This document shows positions 1-8,407 of a stretch of 55,806 nucleotides of DNA, piece after piece. Each line of letters begins with the position of its first letter. The first letter of the stretch is position 1. A program made the translations under genes and the position numbers. The notes beneath the pieces are model-generated. The model was not told where the DNA came from. It saw only the letters and a program-made list of their open reading frames with translations, and did not search any database. The stretch lies in NCBI GenBank assembly GCA_020848455.1, contig JADLAB010000369.1:1-55806 (forward strand), written 5' to 3'. The DNA comes from Polyangiaceae bacterium (GTDB lineage Bacteria; Myxococcota_A; Polyangia; Polyangiales; Polyangiaceae).

Positions 1-474
1 GTGCGCGTCGCCATCGGCCCCAGCCACTCGGCCATCGAGGAGGCGAAGGCCGACGTGATGGGCGCCTACAACATCCTCTTCATGATCAAGCAGAAGCAGC
101 TGCCCGACGACTTCCGGGCGAAGCTCCTGGTGTCGTACTTCGCGGGCCTGTTCCGCAGCGTGCGTTTCGGCGTGTCGGAGGCCCACGGTCAGGGCTCCGC
201 GCTCCAGGTGAACCGCTTCTTCGAGGAGGGCGCGGCGACCGCCGACGCGGCGACCGGCAAGCTCAAGGTCGACCTCGACAAGCTCGAGGCCTCCATCACG
301 AAGCTCGTGCACGACATCTGCATGCTGCAGCACGCCGGCGACCGCGCCGGCGTCGAGGCCATGCTCGCCAAGTACGGGGTGATGTCGCCCGCGATGAAGA
401 AGGCCCTCGACGGTCTCGGGGACATCCCGGTCGATCTGCGGCCCATCTACCCGGCGGCGGGCGAGACCGACTGA
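1..474 (+). CDS. C-terminal part of an M49-type (dipeptidyl-peptidase III-like) zinc peptidase (5' end outside window)
   Basis: The first 157 codons visible are the end of a gene that begins upstream; the GTG at base 1 is only the first codon in the window. Phrases such as IEEAKADVMGAY near the start, FRSVRFGVSEAHGQGSALQ in the middle and DIPVDLRPIYP at the end match my memory of bacterial M49-like peptidases, where the EEAKAD segment carries a zinc-binding glutamate downstream of the HExxxH helix. That helix would be upstream and is not seen. The protein should be a metallopeptidase releasing dipeptides from oligopeptides. It converges on the chemotaxis operon (stop at 474, cheB stop at 515). 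Family assignment is from motif recall, so moderately sure. Confidence 0.72.
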   Translation: MRVAIGPSHSAIEEAKADVMGAYNILFMIKQKQLPDDFRAKLLVSYFAGLFRSVRFGVSEAHGQGSALQVNRFFEEGAATADAATGKLKVDLDKLEASITKLVHDICMLQHAGDRAGVEAMLAKYGVMSPAMKKALDGLGDIPVDLRPIYPAAGETD

Positions 475-514
475 CGTCCGAGCCGACCGAGCGCCCGGCC
501 GCGGCACCGCTCGC

Positions 515-1570
515 TCATCGCGCGGACGGGACCAGGCGCCGCAGGGCGGGGGCGATGTCCCCGAGGCCGAGCACGTGCACGGCCCCGCCTGCCTGGATGG
601 CGGCCTTCGGCATGCCGAACACGACCGAGCTCGCCTCGTCCTGGGCGAGGGTCGTGCCGCCGGCCTGGCGGATCGCGCACAGGCCCCGGGCGCCGTCGCG
701 CCCCATGCCGGTGAGCAGCACGCCGAGCGTCCGGGCGCCGTAGGCCTCGAGCGTCGACTCGAAGAGCACGTCGACCGAGGGGCGGTGCCCGCCCACGGCC
801 GGGCGGCGGTCGAGCTCGACGAAGCCGACGCCGTCCTCGCGGCGCACGACCATGTGGCTGTGGCCGGGCGCGAGCAGCGCCCGTCCCGGGCGCACGAGAT
901 CGCGGTGCGCCGCCTCCTTCACCTCGAGCGCCGACAGCTCGTCGAGGCGGCGCGCGAAGGCCGCCGTGAAGCCCGCCGGCATGTGCTGCACGAGCACGAG
1001 GCCCGCCGGAAAGTCTGCAGGCAGCCCGCCGAGGATGGCGCGCAGCGCCTCGGTGCCGCCGGTCGAGGCGCCGATCGCCACGACGTCCACCTGGCCCGAG
1101 CGCGGCATCGCCAGCCGCGCGACCTTGCCGCGCGCCACCGTGGGTGCGGCCCGGCGGCGTCGCGCGAGCGCCTTCACCTTGGCCACGAGCACGGGCGCCA
1201 CCTGCGCGATCGACTCCGAGGTGAGCCCGCCCGGCTTCTGCACGAAGTCGAGCGCGCCCTCCTCGAGCGCCTCGAGGGTGCGCGCGGCGCCGGCCGCGGA
1301 GTGGGCGCTCAGCAGGATGACGGGTCGCGGGGCGCGCTGCATCAGCTGGCGCAGCGTCGCGAGCCCGTCGAGGCCGGGCATCTCGAGATCGAGCGTCACG
1401 AGGTCCGGGTCGAAGCGCTCGAGCTTGCGCAGCGCGATGGCGCCGCTCGCGGCCGTGTCGACGCGCCCGATCTCCGGGTCCTCGCCGAGGATGCGCTCGA
1501 GGCTGCGGCGCACGACGGCGGAGTCGTCGACGACGAGCACGCGGATCCGATCGTCCTCGGCGCCGCTCAC
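515..1570 (-). CDS. cheB: CheB: receiver-controlled chemoreceptor methylesterase/glutamine deamidase
   Basis: 351 residues from a GTG that overlaps the cheD stop (GTGA), so translation is probably coupled. Residues 8-125 form a receiver domain with the acidic pair D15/D16, phosphoacceptor D61 in LVTLDLEMPG and conserved K112. A short linker leads to the methylesterase domain (about 160-350) with the catalytic triad S169 (IGASTGG), H196 (LVQHMPAGF) and D292 (TGMGRDG). The family removes methyl groups from receptor glutamates when phosphorylated by CheA. It is the last gene of the chemosensory operon. No methyl-accepting receptor gene is in the operon, so its substrates must be encoded elsewhere. 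Longer reading upstream of the GTG would only be out-of-frame cheD sequence. Confidence 0.95.
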   Translation of the reverse strand: MSGAEDDRIRVLVVDDSAVVRRSLERILGEDPEIGRVDTAASGAIALRKLERFDPDLVTLDLEMPGLDGLATLRQLMQRAPRPVILLSAHSAAGAARTLEALEEGALDFVQKPGGLTSESIAQVAPVLVAKVKALARRRRAAPTVARGKVARLAMPRSGQVDVVAIGASTGGTEALRAILGGLPADFPAGLVLVQHMPAGFTAAFARRLDELSALEVKEAAHRDLVRPGRALLAPGHSHMVVRREDGVGFVELDRRPAVGGHRPSVDVLFESTLEAYGARTLGVLLTGMGRDGARGLCAIRQAGGTTLAQDEASSVVFGMPKAAIQAGGAVHVLGLGDIAPALRRLVPSAR

Positions 1571-2655
1571 GTCGGCCTCGGCAGCATGGTGACGGTGAGC
1601 TCGAGCGAGGCGAGATCGAGGCACACCTTGCGGGCCACCCGTCCGCCCGTGTCCTCGCTCGCGAGCTCGATGCCCGCGGCCCCGAGCGCGCTCCGCGCCA
1701 CGCGGGCGTTGTCGGCGGGGATGCGCCACAGCCCCTCCTCGTTCGCGAACAGCGTGTTGCAGCCGCCCACGAGGCGCGCCTCGAGTCGCTGCAGGCGTGC
1801 GCCGGCACGCCCGAGGGCGTCGGAGAGCGCGCCGACCGCCGTGTCGGCGTACTTCGCGGGCTCGTTCGCGCCCTCCGGGCTGCGCGGCAGCATCACGTGC
1901 GCCAGACCGCCGATGCGCAGCGCCCGGTCGAACACGCACACCGCCACGCACGAGCCGAGGACGGCGACCAGGCGCGTGGGCGCCTCGGCCACGTGGAGCC
2001 GACCCATCTCGACGAACACGCTGCCGCCCGTTTCCGGCGCCCCGACCGGCAGACCGGCCGCCGCGGCGCGCCCGACGGGCAGGCTCGGCGCCGGCACGAG
2101 CGGGCCTTGGCCGGGTGCGCCCGGGACCTCGCCCGCGCGCCGGGGCCGCCCTCTGCCGCGCACGCCCGTCTCGACGCGCACGGTACCGGCAGCGGTGTCG
2201 ACGCGCACCGTGCGCAGCACGTCGCCTCCGACGTCGCTGCGGGCGAGCCGCGCCCCGTGCCGCTCGAGGACCGCCGCGACCCTGGCGACCGCGCGCGCGG
2301 CGAGCAGCTGGCGCTGCGTCGGGGTGAGCGTGCCGAGCACGTGAGCGCCACCGACGAGCTCGTAGCGCAGCTGGCGCGGGTCGCCGCCGAGCGCCGCGAG
2401 GGCCGCGAGGAACTTGGCGAGCGGCAGGGGGGCCACGTCGCGGTGCCCCGGACCGCCCTCGGCCGGATCGAGCTCGAAGTGCACGAGCCCCCCGACGTGC
2501 CGGCCCGAGACCGAGACCGCCAGGGCGTAGCCCGTCGCCACGACCGTGTAGAGCTCGGCGGGCGCTGCCACGACCTTCATCATGCCGAGCGCGAGCGCAT
2601 GCCGCGCCACGGCCGGGCGCTCGTCCGCCGGCGAGGGGCGCTGCGGCCCCGTCAT
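1567..2655 (-). CDS. cheD: Tandem CheD: degenerate N-terminal CheD domain fused to an intact CheD domain
   Basis: 362 residues, about twice a normal CheD, starting at an ATG that overlaps the upstream cheA stop (ATGA). The C-terminal copy (about 212-362) has the catalytic cysteine C236 in LGSCVAVCVFD and histidine H253 in GGLAHVMLP, 17 residues apart as in the family. The N-terminal copy (about 20-165) aligns without gaps over this core (ATGYALAV...GGLVHFELD): H59 is kept but the cysteine position is G42, so it should be unable to deamidate. CheD normally deamidates receptor glutamines and can bind CheC. A Gly/Pro/Ala-rich linker (about 166-210) joins the copies. The dead half may be a docking or regulatory module (inference). 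It sits between cheA and cheB. Confidence 0.9.
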   Translation of the reverse strand: MTGPQRPSPADERPAVARHALALGMMKVVAAPAELYTVVATGYALAVSVSGRHVGGLVHFELDPAEGGPGHRDVAPLPLAKFLAALAALGGDPRQLRYELVGGAHVLGTLTPTQRQLLAARAVARVAAVLERHGARLARSDVGGDVLRTVRVDTAAGTVRVETGVRGRGRPRRAGEVPGAPGQGPLVPAPSLPVGRAAAAGLPVGAPETGGSVFVEMGRLHVAEAPTRLVAVLGSCVAVCVFDRALRIGGLAHVMLPRSPEGANEPAKYADTAVGALSDALGRAGARLQRLEARLVGGCNTLFANEEGLWRIPADNARVARSALGAAGIELASEDTGGRVARKVCLDLASLELTVTMLPRPT

Positions 2656-3869
2656 CGCCGGACCTCGTCCGGCGCGAGCAGGGGCCGCAACGACGCGCTG
2701 TCGAGCGCGAGCACGACCCCGCCCTCGTCGCTCGTGCTGGTCCCGATGAGACCCGGCAGCCGCCGCAGTCGCCGGCCGAGCGCGCGCAGCACGAGCTTGC
2801 GGCGCTCGAGCACGGCGTCGACCGCGATGGCCCACGGCCCGTCCTCGTGCGCCAGGACCACGAGGTAGCGGGCCTCGGCGCCCGCGGCGTCGCCCCTCGT
2901 GTCCCCGCCGAGGAGCGCCGCGAGCGAGGCGACGGCGAGGGACTTGCCGCGCCACGGCCAGCGCGCCTCGGCCCCGGCGAGCGGCGCTGCCGAGGGCCCT
3001 CGGCACAGCACCTCCTCGACGTGCTCGAGCGGCAGCGCGTAGCACTCGTCGCCGGCCTGCACGAGCAGGGCGTCGACGACGACGCTCGTGAGCGGCAGGA
3101 CGATGCGGCCCACGCATCCGCGCCCGACCGCCGAGCCGAGCTCGACCCGGCCGCCGAGTGCCGCCACGCGGTCGCGGGCGGCGTCGAGCCCTACGCCGCG
3201 CCCGGAGACGCTCCCCACGGTGTCGCGCGTCGAGAACCCCGGGTGGAACACGAGCTCGAGCGTCGCCGCGTCGTCGAGCGCCGCCGCTTCGGCCGCGCCG
3301 AGGAGCCCGAGCGCGACCGCCTTCTGGCGCACGCGCTCGAGGTCGACGCCCGCGCCGTCGTCCTCGACCTCGACCACGAGGCGGGTGCCCTCGCGCCGCG
3401 CGGCGAGCCCGAGCCGGCCGGCCTCGGGCTTGCCCGCGCGCCGGCGCGCTTCCGGGGTCTCGATGCCGTGGTCGAGCGCGTTGCGCACGAGGTGCACGAG
3501 CGGCTCGGCGAGCTCGTCGATGGTGCGCTTGTCCACCTCCGTGTGCTCGCCCGCGAGCGTGAGCACGACCCGCTTGCCCATGCCCCGGGCGAGGTCCTCG
3601 ACCAGCCCTGCGAAGCGCCCGAAGAGCGACGCCACGCGCACGATGCGCGCGCGGCTCACCCGCGTCTGCAGCTCGTCGCAGAGCCGCCCGAGCTCCTCGC
3701 TGGCCTCCACGAGCGCGTTCACCTGCTTGTTGTGGCCGTGGCGCCGGCGCGCCGCGTGTGCCACCGCCGACAGCGCCGCACCCGCGCCCGCGACCTCGCT
3801 CGTCAGGTGCAGCAGCCGGTCGAGGCGCGCCCCGTCGATGCGCACGAAGCCTCCGTCCCGGCTACTCAT
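2652..3869 (-). CDS. cheA: CheA-type histidine kinase lacking the HPt (P1) domain
   Basis: 405 residues. It starts directly in the P3 dimerisation helices (about 10-95), followed by a complete HATPase (P4): N box VHLVRNALDHG with N130 and H134, G1 box DDGAGVD (170-176), F-box-like FHPGFSTRD and G2 box GRGVGLDA (223-230). A CheW-like P5 domain follows (about 265-395). No HPt histidine domain and no P2 are present, and the gene start is fixed by an 8-base overlap with cheR. The protein can therefore probably bind and hydrolyse ATP but needs another protein for its phosphoacceptor; the HPt-bearing CheA-like protein at 5176-7038 in the same operon is the obvious partner. CheA4 of Rhodobacter sphaeroides is a known precedent for this architecture. 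Confidence 0.92.
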   Translation of the reverse strand: MSSRDGGFVRIDGARLDRLLHLTSEVAGAGAALSAVAHAARRRHGHNKQVNALVEASEELGRLCDELQTRVSRARIVRVASLFGRFAGLVEDLARGMGKRVVLTLAGEHTEVDKRTIDELAEPLVHLVRNALDHGIETPEARRRAGKPEAGRLGLAARREGTRLVVEVEDDGAGVDLERVRQKAVALGLLGAAEAAALDDAATLELVFHPGFSTRDTVGSVSGRGVGLDAARDRVAALGGRVELGSAVGRGCVGRIVLPLTSVVVDALLVQAGDECYALPLEHVEEVLCRGPSAAPLAGAEARWPWRGKSLAVASLAALLGGDTRGDAAGAEARYLVVLAHEDGPWAIAVDAVLERRKLVLRALGRRLRRLPGLIGTSTSDEGGVVLALDSASLRPLLAPDEVRR

Positions 3870-4746
3870 GGACCTCCGCGACCTTGCGGTGGAGCAGGGT
3901 CTTGCCCACGCGGTGCGGGGCGAAGCGGCGCGGCAGGCCGTGCAGGCTCTCGGCCGCGCCGACGACGAGCACGCCGTCGGGCGCGAGCGACTCCCAGAAC
4001 ACCTGCAGCAGGTGCACGCGCACCTCGCGCTCGAGGTACATCATGGCGTTGCGACAGAAGACGACGTCGCAGGCGGGGCGCAGCGCGCGCGCCTCGGCGA
4101 AGTTCTGCCACGCGAAGGTGACGTGCTGCCGCAGCGCCGCCCGGATCTGCAGCGTCTGCGGCCCGAGGTCCACGTGGCGCACGAGGTGGCGCGCCGGCAC
4201 CTCGACCCGGCTCGCGAGGGGGTAGATCCCGGCGCGGCCCGTGGCGAGCGCGTGCTCGTCGATGTCGGTCCCGACGACCTCGTAGCGGTAGCCCGGTCGG
4301 CGCTGCAGGAAGCCGTCGACGACCATCGCCAGGCTGTAGGCCTCCTGGCCGGTCGAGCAGCCCGCGCTCCACAGGCGCAGCGTGCGCGGCCGCCGCTCCG
4401 CGCCGGTGAGCTCCGGCAGGACGGCCTGCTCGAGCGCCGCGAAGTGCTGCTCCTCGCGGAAGAAGTGCGTCTCGTGCGTCGTCACCACCGACCAGAAGTG
4501 CCCGAGCTCGCGCGCCTCGCCCTCGGCGGTGCGCAGGTAGCGGTAGTAGGCCTGGAAGCTCGGCAGCCCGAGCGCCTGCAGGCGGCGCCCGAGGCGGTTC
4601 TGGAGCAGCAGCTGCTTCGACTCGGCGACTCGGACGCCGGAGCGCCGGGAGATGAGCTCCCGGAACAGCGCGAAGTCGCTCGCGCCGAGCACGGGCGCGC
4701 CCGCGCTAGCGCTCGGGCCCGGGCTCGGTCGCTTGGTCGGGTCCAT
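3862..4746 (-). CDS. cheR: CheR: SAM-dependent chemoreceptor glutamate methyltransferase
   Basis: 294 residues. An N-terminal helical CheR_N domain (about 20-85) precedes the Rossmann methyltransferase domain with TTHETHFFRE, the SAM-binding segment LWSAGCSTGQEAYSLAM and the later NFAEAR and VFCRNAMMYL motifs typical of CheR. It transfers methyl groups from S-adenosylmethionine to receptor glutamates, opposing CheB. No TPR or pentapeptide-tether extension is seen. The first 20 residues are Pro/Ser/Ala-rich and overlap the cheW gene by 41 bases, so a start slightly downstream is possible. It overlaps the following cheA by 8 bases. Confidence 0.94.
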   Translation of the reverse strand: MDPTKRPSPGPSASAGAPVLGASDFALFRELISRRSGVRVAESKQLLLQNRLGRRLQALGLPSFQAYYRYLRTAEGEARELGHFWSVVTTHETHFFREEQHFAALEQAVLPELTGAERRPRTLRLWSAGCSTGQEAYSLAMVVDGFLQRRPGYRYEVVGTDIDEHALATGRAGIYPLASRVEVPARHLVRHVDLGPQTLQIRAALRQHVTFAWQNFAEARALRPACDVVFCRNAMMYLEREVRVHLLQVFWESLAPDGVLVVGAAESLHGLPRRFAPHRVGKTLLHRKVAEVHE

Positions 4747-5179
4747 CGAAGGCCAGGATCCTGTCGAGGTTCGGGAAGTGCAGGACGCGCCCGTCGACCA
4801 CGGCGACGCCGTCCAGGCTCGCCGCGGCCGCGCCCGTCGCGACGGGCGGAGGCGGGCGCACGTCGTCGCGGCAGAGGTGCGTGAGCCGGCCCACGCTCTC
4901 GGCCAGGAGCCCCACCCGCTCGCCGTGACGCTCGACCACGAGCACGCGCGCGTCGGGGCCGAGCTCGGTCGTGCCGAGCCCGAGGCGCGTCGCGAGGTCG
5001 AGCACGGCCGTGACCTCGCCGCGCAGGTTGACGACGCCCCTCACGTGGGCCGGCGCGTGCGGCACGCGCGTGAGGCGCGTGGCGCGCACGAGCTCGCACA
5101 GCTCCCGCGCGGGCAGGGCGTACTCCTCGGCGCCCACGCGGAACGTCACGACCTCGAGCTCGTCCGCCCGGTCCCTCAT
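4706..5179 (-). CDS. cheW: CheW-type coupling protein 1
   Basis: 157 residues forming one CheW-like SH3-pair domain: VTFRVGAEEYALP, VRATRLTRVPHAPAHVRGVVNLRGEVTAVLD (hallmark NLRG) and LGPDARVLVVE, then VGLLAESVGRL. CheW links receptors to CheA in signalling arrays. The ATG overlaps the stop of the HPt-bearing cheA-like gene (ATGA), suggesting coupled synthesis of the two proteins. The tail (about 145-157, DGPDQATEPGPER) overlaps the cheR start. The second CheW of the operon, at 7088, is more divergent. Confidence 0.92.
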   Translation of the reverse strand: MRDRADELEVVTFRVGAEEYALPARELCELVRATRLTRVPHAPAHVRGVVNLRGEVTAVLDLATRLGLGTTELGPDARVLVVERHGERVGLLAESVGRLTHLCRDDVRPPPPVATGAAAASLDGVAVVDGRVLHFPNLDRILAFDGPDQATEPGPER

Positions 5180-7038
5180 GGCGCACCCGAAGGCGCGACG
5201 GCGCGCGCCCGATCGACTGGCCGCGCGCCGTGCGCCAGGCCGATGGCTTGCTCGATCAGGGCCGCGGCGCGGAGCACGAACGCCACCGAGCCGTCGCCGA
5301 GAATGGCGGCGCCCGCGAGCACCGGGTGCCGCAGCACGCGCGCGCCGAGCGGCCGCGCCACCACGTCGCGCACGCCCACGAGCTCGTCGACGAGGAGGCC
5401 GACGGCGCTCGGCGTGGCGTGGAGCACGACGACGTGGCGCGGCGGCCGGCCGTCCCCGTCCCCCGCGCCGCCGAGCAGCTCGGACAGCGCCACGAGGCCG
5501 ACGAGCTCGCCGCCGAGCACGAGCCCGGGGCGCCCCTCGATGGACCTGAGGCTCGCCGCGCTCACGACCAGCGTCTCCTTCACGGCCTCGACGGGCCAGG
5601 CGTAGAGCTCCTCGCCCACCCGCGCGAGCAGCACGCGCGAGATGGCGGTCGTGTGCGGCAGCGACAGCTCGGCGGCGAGCCCGGTGGCGTCGGGCGCGAG
5701 CTCGAGCCGGCCGCCGTGGCGCGCGAGCGCCTGCTGCCACGTGCGCACGAGCTCGGGCGCGGGCTCGTGGGCCGGGCCGCTCACGCGGACGCGGAGCTCG
5801 CGGTCGTGTCGTCGGGCCTCGAGGGTCAGCGTGGCCGCGCTCGTGCCGGCATCGCTCGCGGCGGCGCTCGCCGCGAAGGCGCGCACCAGATCGGCGAGCG
5901 CCCGCTCGAGCGGCTCCGCGAGCGCCAGGTCGATGGCGGTCTCTCCGCCGCGGACCTCGAGCCGGACGGCGCGGGCTCGTCCGCGGGCCGCGTCGCGCGC
6001 CGCGCGCTGGGCGCCTCGCAGCGCGCGCGCCACCGGCACGCGCCGCGCGCCGAGCACGGCCTCCTCGAGCTCCACCGCGAGGTCGCCGAGCCGCGTCGCC
6101 GGGACGAGGAGCTCCGCGGCCGTCTCGCGATCGCCGAGCTCGCGCGCCACGCGCTCGCCGAGCAGCCCGAAGCGATCGCGCGCCAGGCGCAGCTCGCCGA
6201 CCAGGCGCAAGAGCTCGGCGAGCGTCCCGAGCTCGACGCGCACGCCCTGCTCGGACCCCTGCAGCGACCGGACGGCGACCTGGCGCGCGCTCGCGCTCGC
6301 CGCCGGCGCCTCCACGAAGGGCGTCACCACGGCGCCGCCGATGCCGCCGTCCGCGAGCGCGGCCGCGAGCGCGGTCGCGTCGGCGTCGCTCGCGACGAGG
6401 GCGATGAGCTCGCCGAGGGCGCCCACGCGCTCGAGCTCGGAGGCGCCCGGTGTCGTCGCCACGACCGTGCCCACCTTGCGCAGCCGGGCGATGTGCCGCG
6501 TGGCCCACGCGACCGGCTCGTCGGCGGCCGTCACCGGCACGGCCACGCGATGGAAGAGCTGCCCGCGCGCCCGCAGCACGTGCAGGCGCACGCGGTCGTA
6601 CTCGCCGAGCACGAGCTCGGCCCGCGGCGCGGCGCGGGTCGTCGCCTCGGCCGCCGCCGGCACCGCCTGGGCCAGCTCCGCCGCGAGCTCCGTGAGCTCG
6701 GCCGGGACGTGGTCGCAGCGCTCGACGCGTCCGAGCGCGTCGCGCAGGCGCTCGAGCGTGCGACCCACCCGGTCGCACAGCTCCGGCTCCGCCACCTCCG
6801 TCCGCTCGCGCAGCGGCGCCACCATCTGCTCGACGGCGTGGGCCACCTCGGACACGAGGCCGAGACCCGCGATGCCGGCCGCGCCCTTCAGGGTGTGCGC
6901 CGCGCGCATGAGCTCGTCCACCGGACCGCGCGCCCCCGGCTGCTCCTCGGCGTCGAGCAGCGCGGCGTCGAGCCGCTCGAAGAGCTCGCTCGCCTCGTGC
7001 TTGAAGATCTGCAGGAGCTCGTCGTTCTCGTCGGGCAC
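5176..7038 (-). CDS. CheA-like protein with HPt and CheW-like domains but a degenerate ATPase (pseudokinase)
   Basis: 620 residues from a GTG preceded by GAGGGAGA. Residues 5-105 are an HPt (P1) domain with the phosphorylatable H48 in MRAAHTLKGAAG. Residues 140-245 resemble a second small domain of unknown role. P3-like helices lie near 265-350. The region where an HATPase should be (about 360-460) keeps length and some pattern but has lost the catalytic boxes: the N-box segment reads LADLVRAFAASAAAS with no Asn or His, and no DDGAG or GxGxG box is found. A P5 CheW-like domain follows (about 465-600). I read it as a phosphoacceptor partner of the HPt-less CheA encoded two genes downstream, similar in principle to CheA3/CheA4 of Rhodobacter. 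Confidence 0.88.
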   Translation of the reverse strand: MPDENDELLQIFKHEASELFERLDAALLDAEEQPGARGPVDELMRAAHTLKGAAGIAGLGLVSEVAHAVEQMVAPLRERTEVAEPELCDRVGRTLERLRDALGRVERCDHVPAELTELAAELAQAVPAAAEATTRAAPRAELVLGEYDRVRLHVLRARGQLFHRVAVPVTAADEPVAWATRHIARLRKVGTVVATTPGASELERVGALGELIALVASDADATALAAALADGGIGGAVVTPFVEAPAASASARQVAVRSLQGSEQGVRVELGTLAELLRLVGELRLARDRFGLLGERVARELGDRETAAELLVPATRLGDLAVELEEAVLGARRVPVARALRGAQRAARDAARGRARAVRLEVRGGETAIDLALAEPLERALADLVRAFAASAAASDAGTSAATLTLEARRHDRELRVRVSGPAHEPAPELVRTWQQALARHGGRLELAPDATGLAAELSLPHTTAISRVLLARVGEELYAWPVEAVKETLVVSAASLRSIEGRPGLVLGGELVGLVALSELLGGAGDGDGRPPRHVVVLHATPSAVGLLVDELVGVRDVVARPLGARVLRHPVLAGAAILGDGSVAFVLRAAALIEQAIGLAHGARPVDRARAVAPSGAP

Positions 7039-7087
7039 GGGTTCTCCCTCGTAAGCCTAGTCGAGTCCGGGCGCGCGGGCCGCCGGC

Positions 7088-7603
7088 TCAGTCATCCGCC
7101 GCGCTCGCCCGCGCGCCGGCCGAGACCGGGCGCGCGGCAGCGAGCTGCCGCCGGAGCTCGGCGAGCGACCGCCGCAGCGTGGCGTCGAAGAGCGCGGTCG
7201 GCTCGAGGTGCAGCATCAGCCGCCCGTCCGGCAGCTCGGACGCGGCCCGCACGGAGCCCGACCGCGCTCCGCGGCCGAGCTCGGGCAGCGGGCGCAGGCT
7301 CGCGGCGGGCACCGCCACGACGCGGCGCACCTCGTCCACCTCGAGGCCCACGAGCGCGCCGTCCACGCGCACGATGAGGGCGCGCGTCGTCGGCCGGCGC
7401 GGGCCGGCGTCGAAGCCGAGGAGCCGACCGAGCGCCACGAGCGGCACGACCTCGTCCCGCATCGTGGCGACCCCGTGCCACGGTGCCGGCAGGCCGGGCG
7501 GCTGCGCCACGGCGTAGTCGGCGACGACCTCGCACAGGCTCGCGAGCGGCAGGGCGCAGGCCTCGCCCGCCACCGTGAACGCGAGGTGCCGGTCGTCGGT
7601 CAC
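7088..7603 (-). CDS. CheW-like coupling protein 2 (divergent)
   Basis: 171 residues from a GTG that overlaps the stop of the upstream GAF gene (GTGA). A single CheW-like domain is visible: LAFTVAGEACALPLASLCEVV, then WHGVATMRDEVVPLVALGRLLG where the NLRG loop is replaced by TMRD, and RALIVRVDGALVGLEVDEVRRV. A 50-residue tail (about 120-171) with a predicted helix, LRRSLAELRRQLAAA, extends beyond the domain. It is presumably an array adaptor for the CheA pair or links the GAF proteins to them (inference). Gap to the next gene is 49 bases. Confidence 0.85.
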   Translation of the reverse strand: MTDDRHLAFTVAGEACALPLASLCEVVADYAVAQPPGLPAPWHGVATMRDEVVPLVALGRLLGFDAGPRRPTTRALIVRVDGALVGLEVDEVRRVVAVPAASLRPLPELGRGARSGSVRAASELPDGRLMLHLEPTALFDATLRRSLAELRRQLAAARPVSAGARASAADD

Positions 7604-8397
7604 GGCGTTCCGACGTGGCCGGCCGGCCCCGGGGGTACTGCGCCGTCCGGGCCGCGCAGGCGCGCGCACTCGAGCGCGCGTGCCGCCTGCGCCCCGAGCA
7701 GCTCGAGGATCTCCCGGTCGACCTCCTCGAGCCCGCGCTTCTGCGGCAACAGCTCGTAGAGCGCGAGCACGCCCGTCGTGCGGCCCCCGAGCTCGAGCGG
7801 CACGCACGCCACGAGCGCGTCGCCCCGCGCGTCCGGCGCCCCCTCGCGCGCGTCGCGCGCCGCGACGTGGAGGCGTCCGGTGCGCAGCACCTCGGCGGCC
7901 ACGCCCGTGCGCGGCGACGGCGCCGTCTCGCCGCCGCCCTCGAGGCCCATGCCGTCGACGAGCTCGAGCCGGGAGCCGTCGGTGCTGAGCTCGTACACGC
8001 CGAAGCGCTCGCAACCGACCAGATTCGCGAGGATCTCGCGCATCGCGGCGCGCACTGCGGCGAGGGTCGTGGCGCCGTGCAGCTGGTAGCTCGCCACGTA
8101 CAGGTGCGCGAGGCTCGCGCTCTCGCGCTCCACCTCGAGGTAGCGCTCGAGGAAGCGCTGGTTGTCCCGCTCCGTCTCGGCCAGCGCGCCCGAGAGCCGT
8201 TCGGCCTCGTGGCGCCGACTGGTGAGCTCGTCCGAGAGGCTGTGGATCTCGGCGCGCAGCTCGGTGTTCTCGCTCTCGAGCAGGACCAGCCGATGGCGCA
8301 GGCGCTCGTTCTCCTCGAGCATCTCGCGCGAGTACTGGCGCGCGGCCTCGGTGACGCGCAGCACGTAGGCCTCGGGCTTGTTGCCTTCGTCGCTCAT
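7600..8397 (-). CDS. Coiled-coil plus GAF sensory protein of the chemosensory operon
   Basis: 265 residues; start ATG preceded by GAGGAG at six bases. Residues 10-95 form a long heptad-rich coiled coil (EMLEENERLRHRLVLLESE, then LRAEIHSLSDEL). Residues about 100-245 form a GAF domain introduced by LAHLYVASYQLHGA and containing CERFGVYEL and ACVPLELGGRTTGVLALYEL. No transmembrane segment, HAMP or MCP signalling hairpin is present, so it is cytoplasmic. It is a paralogue of the GAF protein at 10580, which shares LYVATYQLHA. In an operon without a receptor it is a candidate input or scaffold protein; ligand unknown. Confidence 0.82.
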   Translation of the reverse strand: MSDEGNKPEAYVLRVTEAARQYSREMLEENERLRHRLVLLESENTELRAEIHSLSDELTSRRHEAERLSGALAETERDNQRFLERYLEVERESASLAHLYVASYQLHGATTLAAVRAAMREILANLVGCERFGVYELSTDGSRLELVDGMGLEGGGETAPSPRTGVAAEVLRTGRLHVAARDAREGAPDARGDALVACVPLELGGRTTGVLALYELLPQKRGLEEVDREILELLGAQAARALECARLRGPDGAVPPGPAGHVGTP

Positions 8398-8407
8398 GCA
8401 GCGCTCC

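Noticed and set aside
1-474. Treating the GTG at base 1 as a real start codon
   Set aside because: The reading frame begins in the middle of a conserved domain; the gene clearly starts before the window.
575-2344. Long plus-strand open frame (589 codons) opposite cheB/cheD
   Set aside because: It is antisense to two clearly coding genes, rich in Arg/Ala/His runs, and shows no family motif. High GC makes such long shadow frames common throughout the window.
5230-7377. 715-codon plus-strand open frame opposite the CheA-like gene
   Set aside because: Antisense shadow of a gene with visible HPt and CheW-like domains; composition is Arg/Glu/His-rich without motifs.
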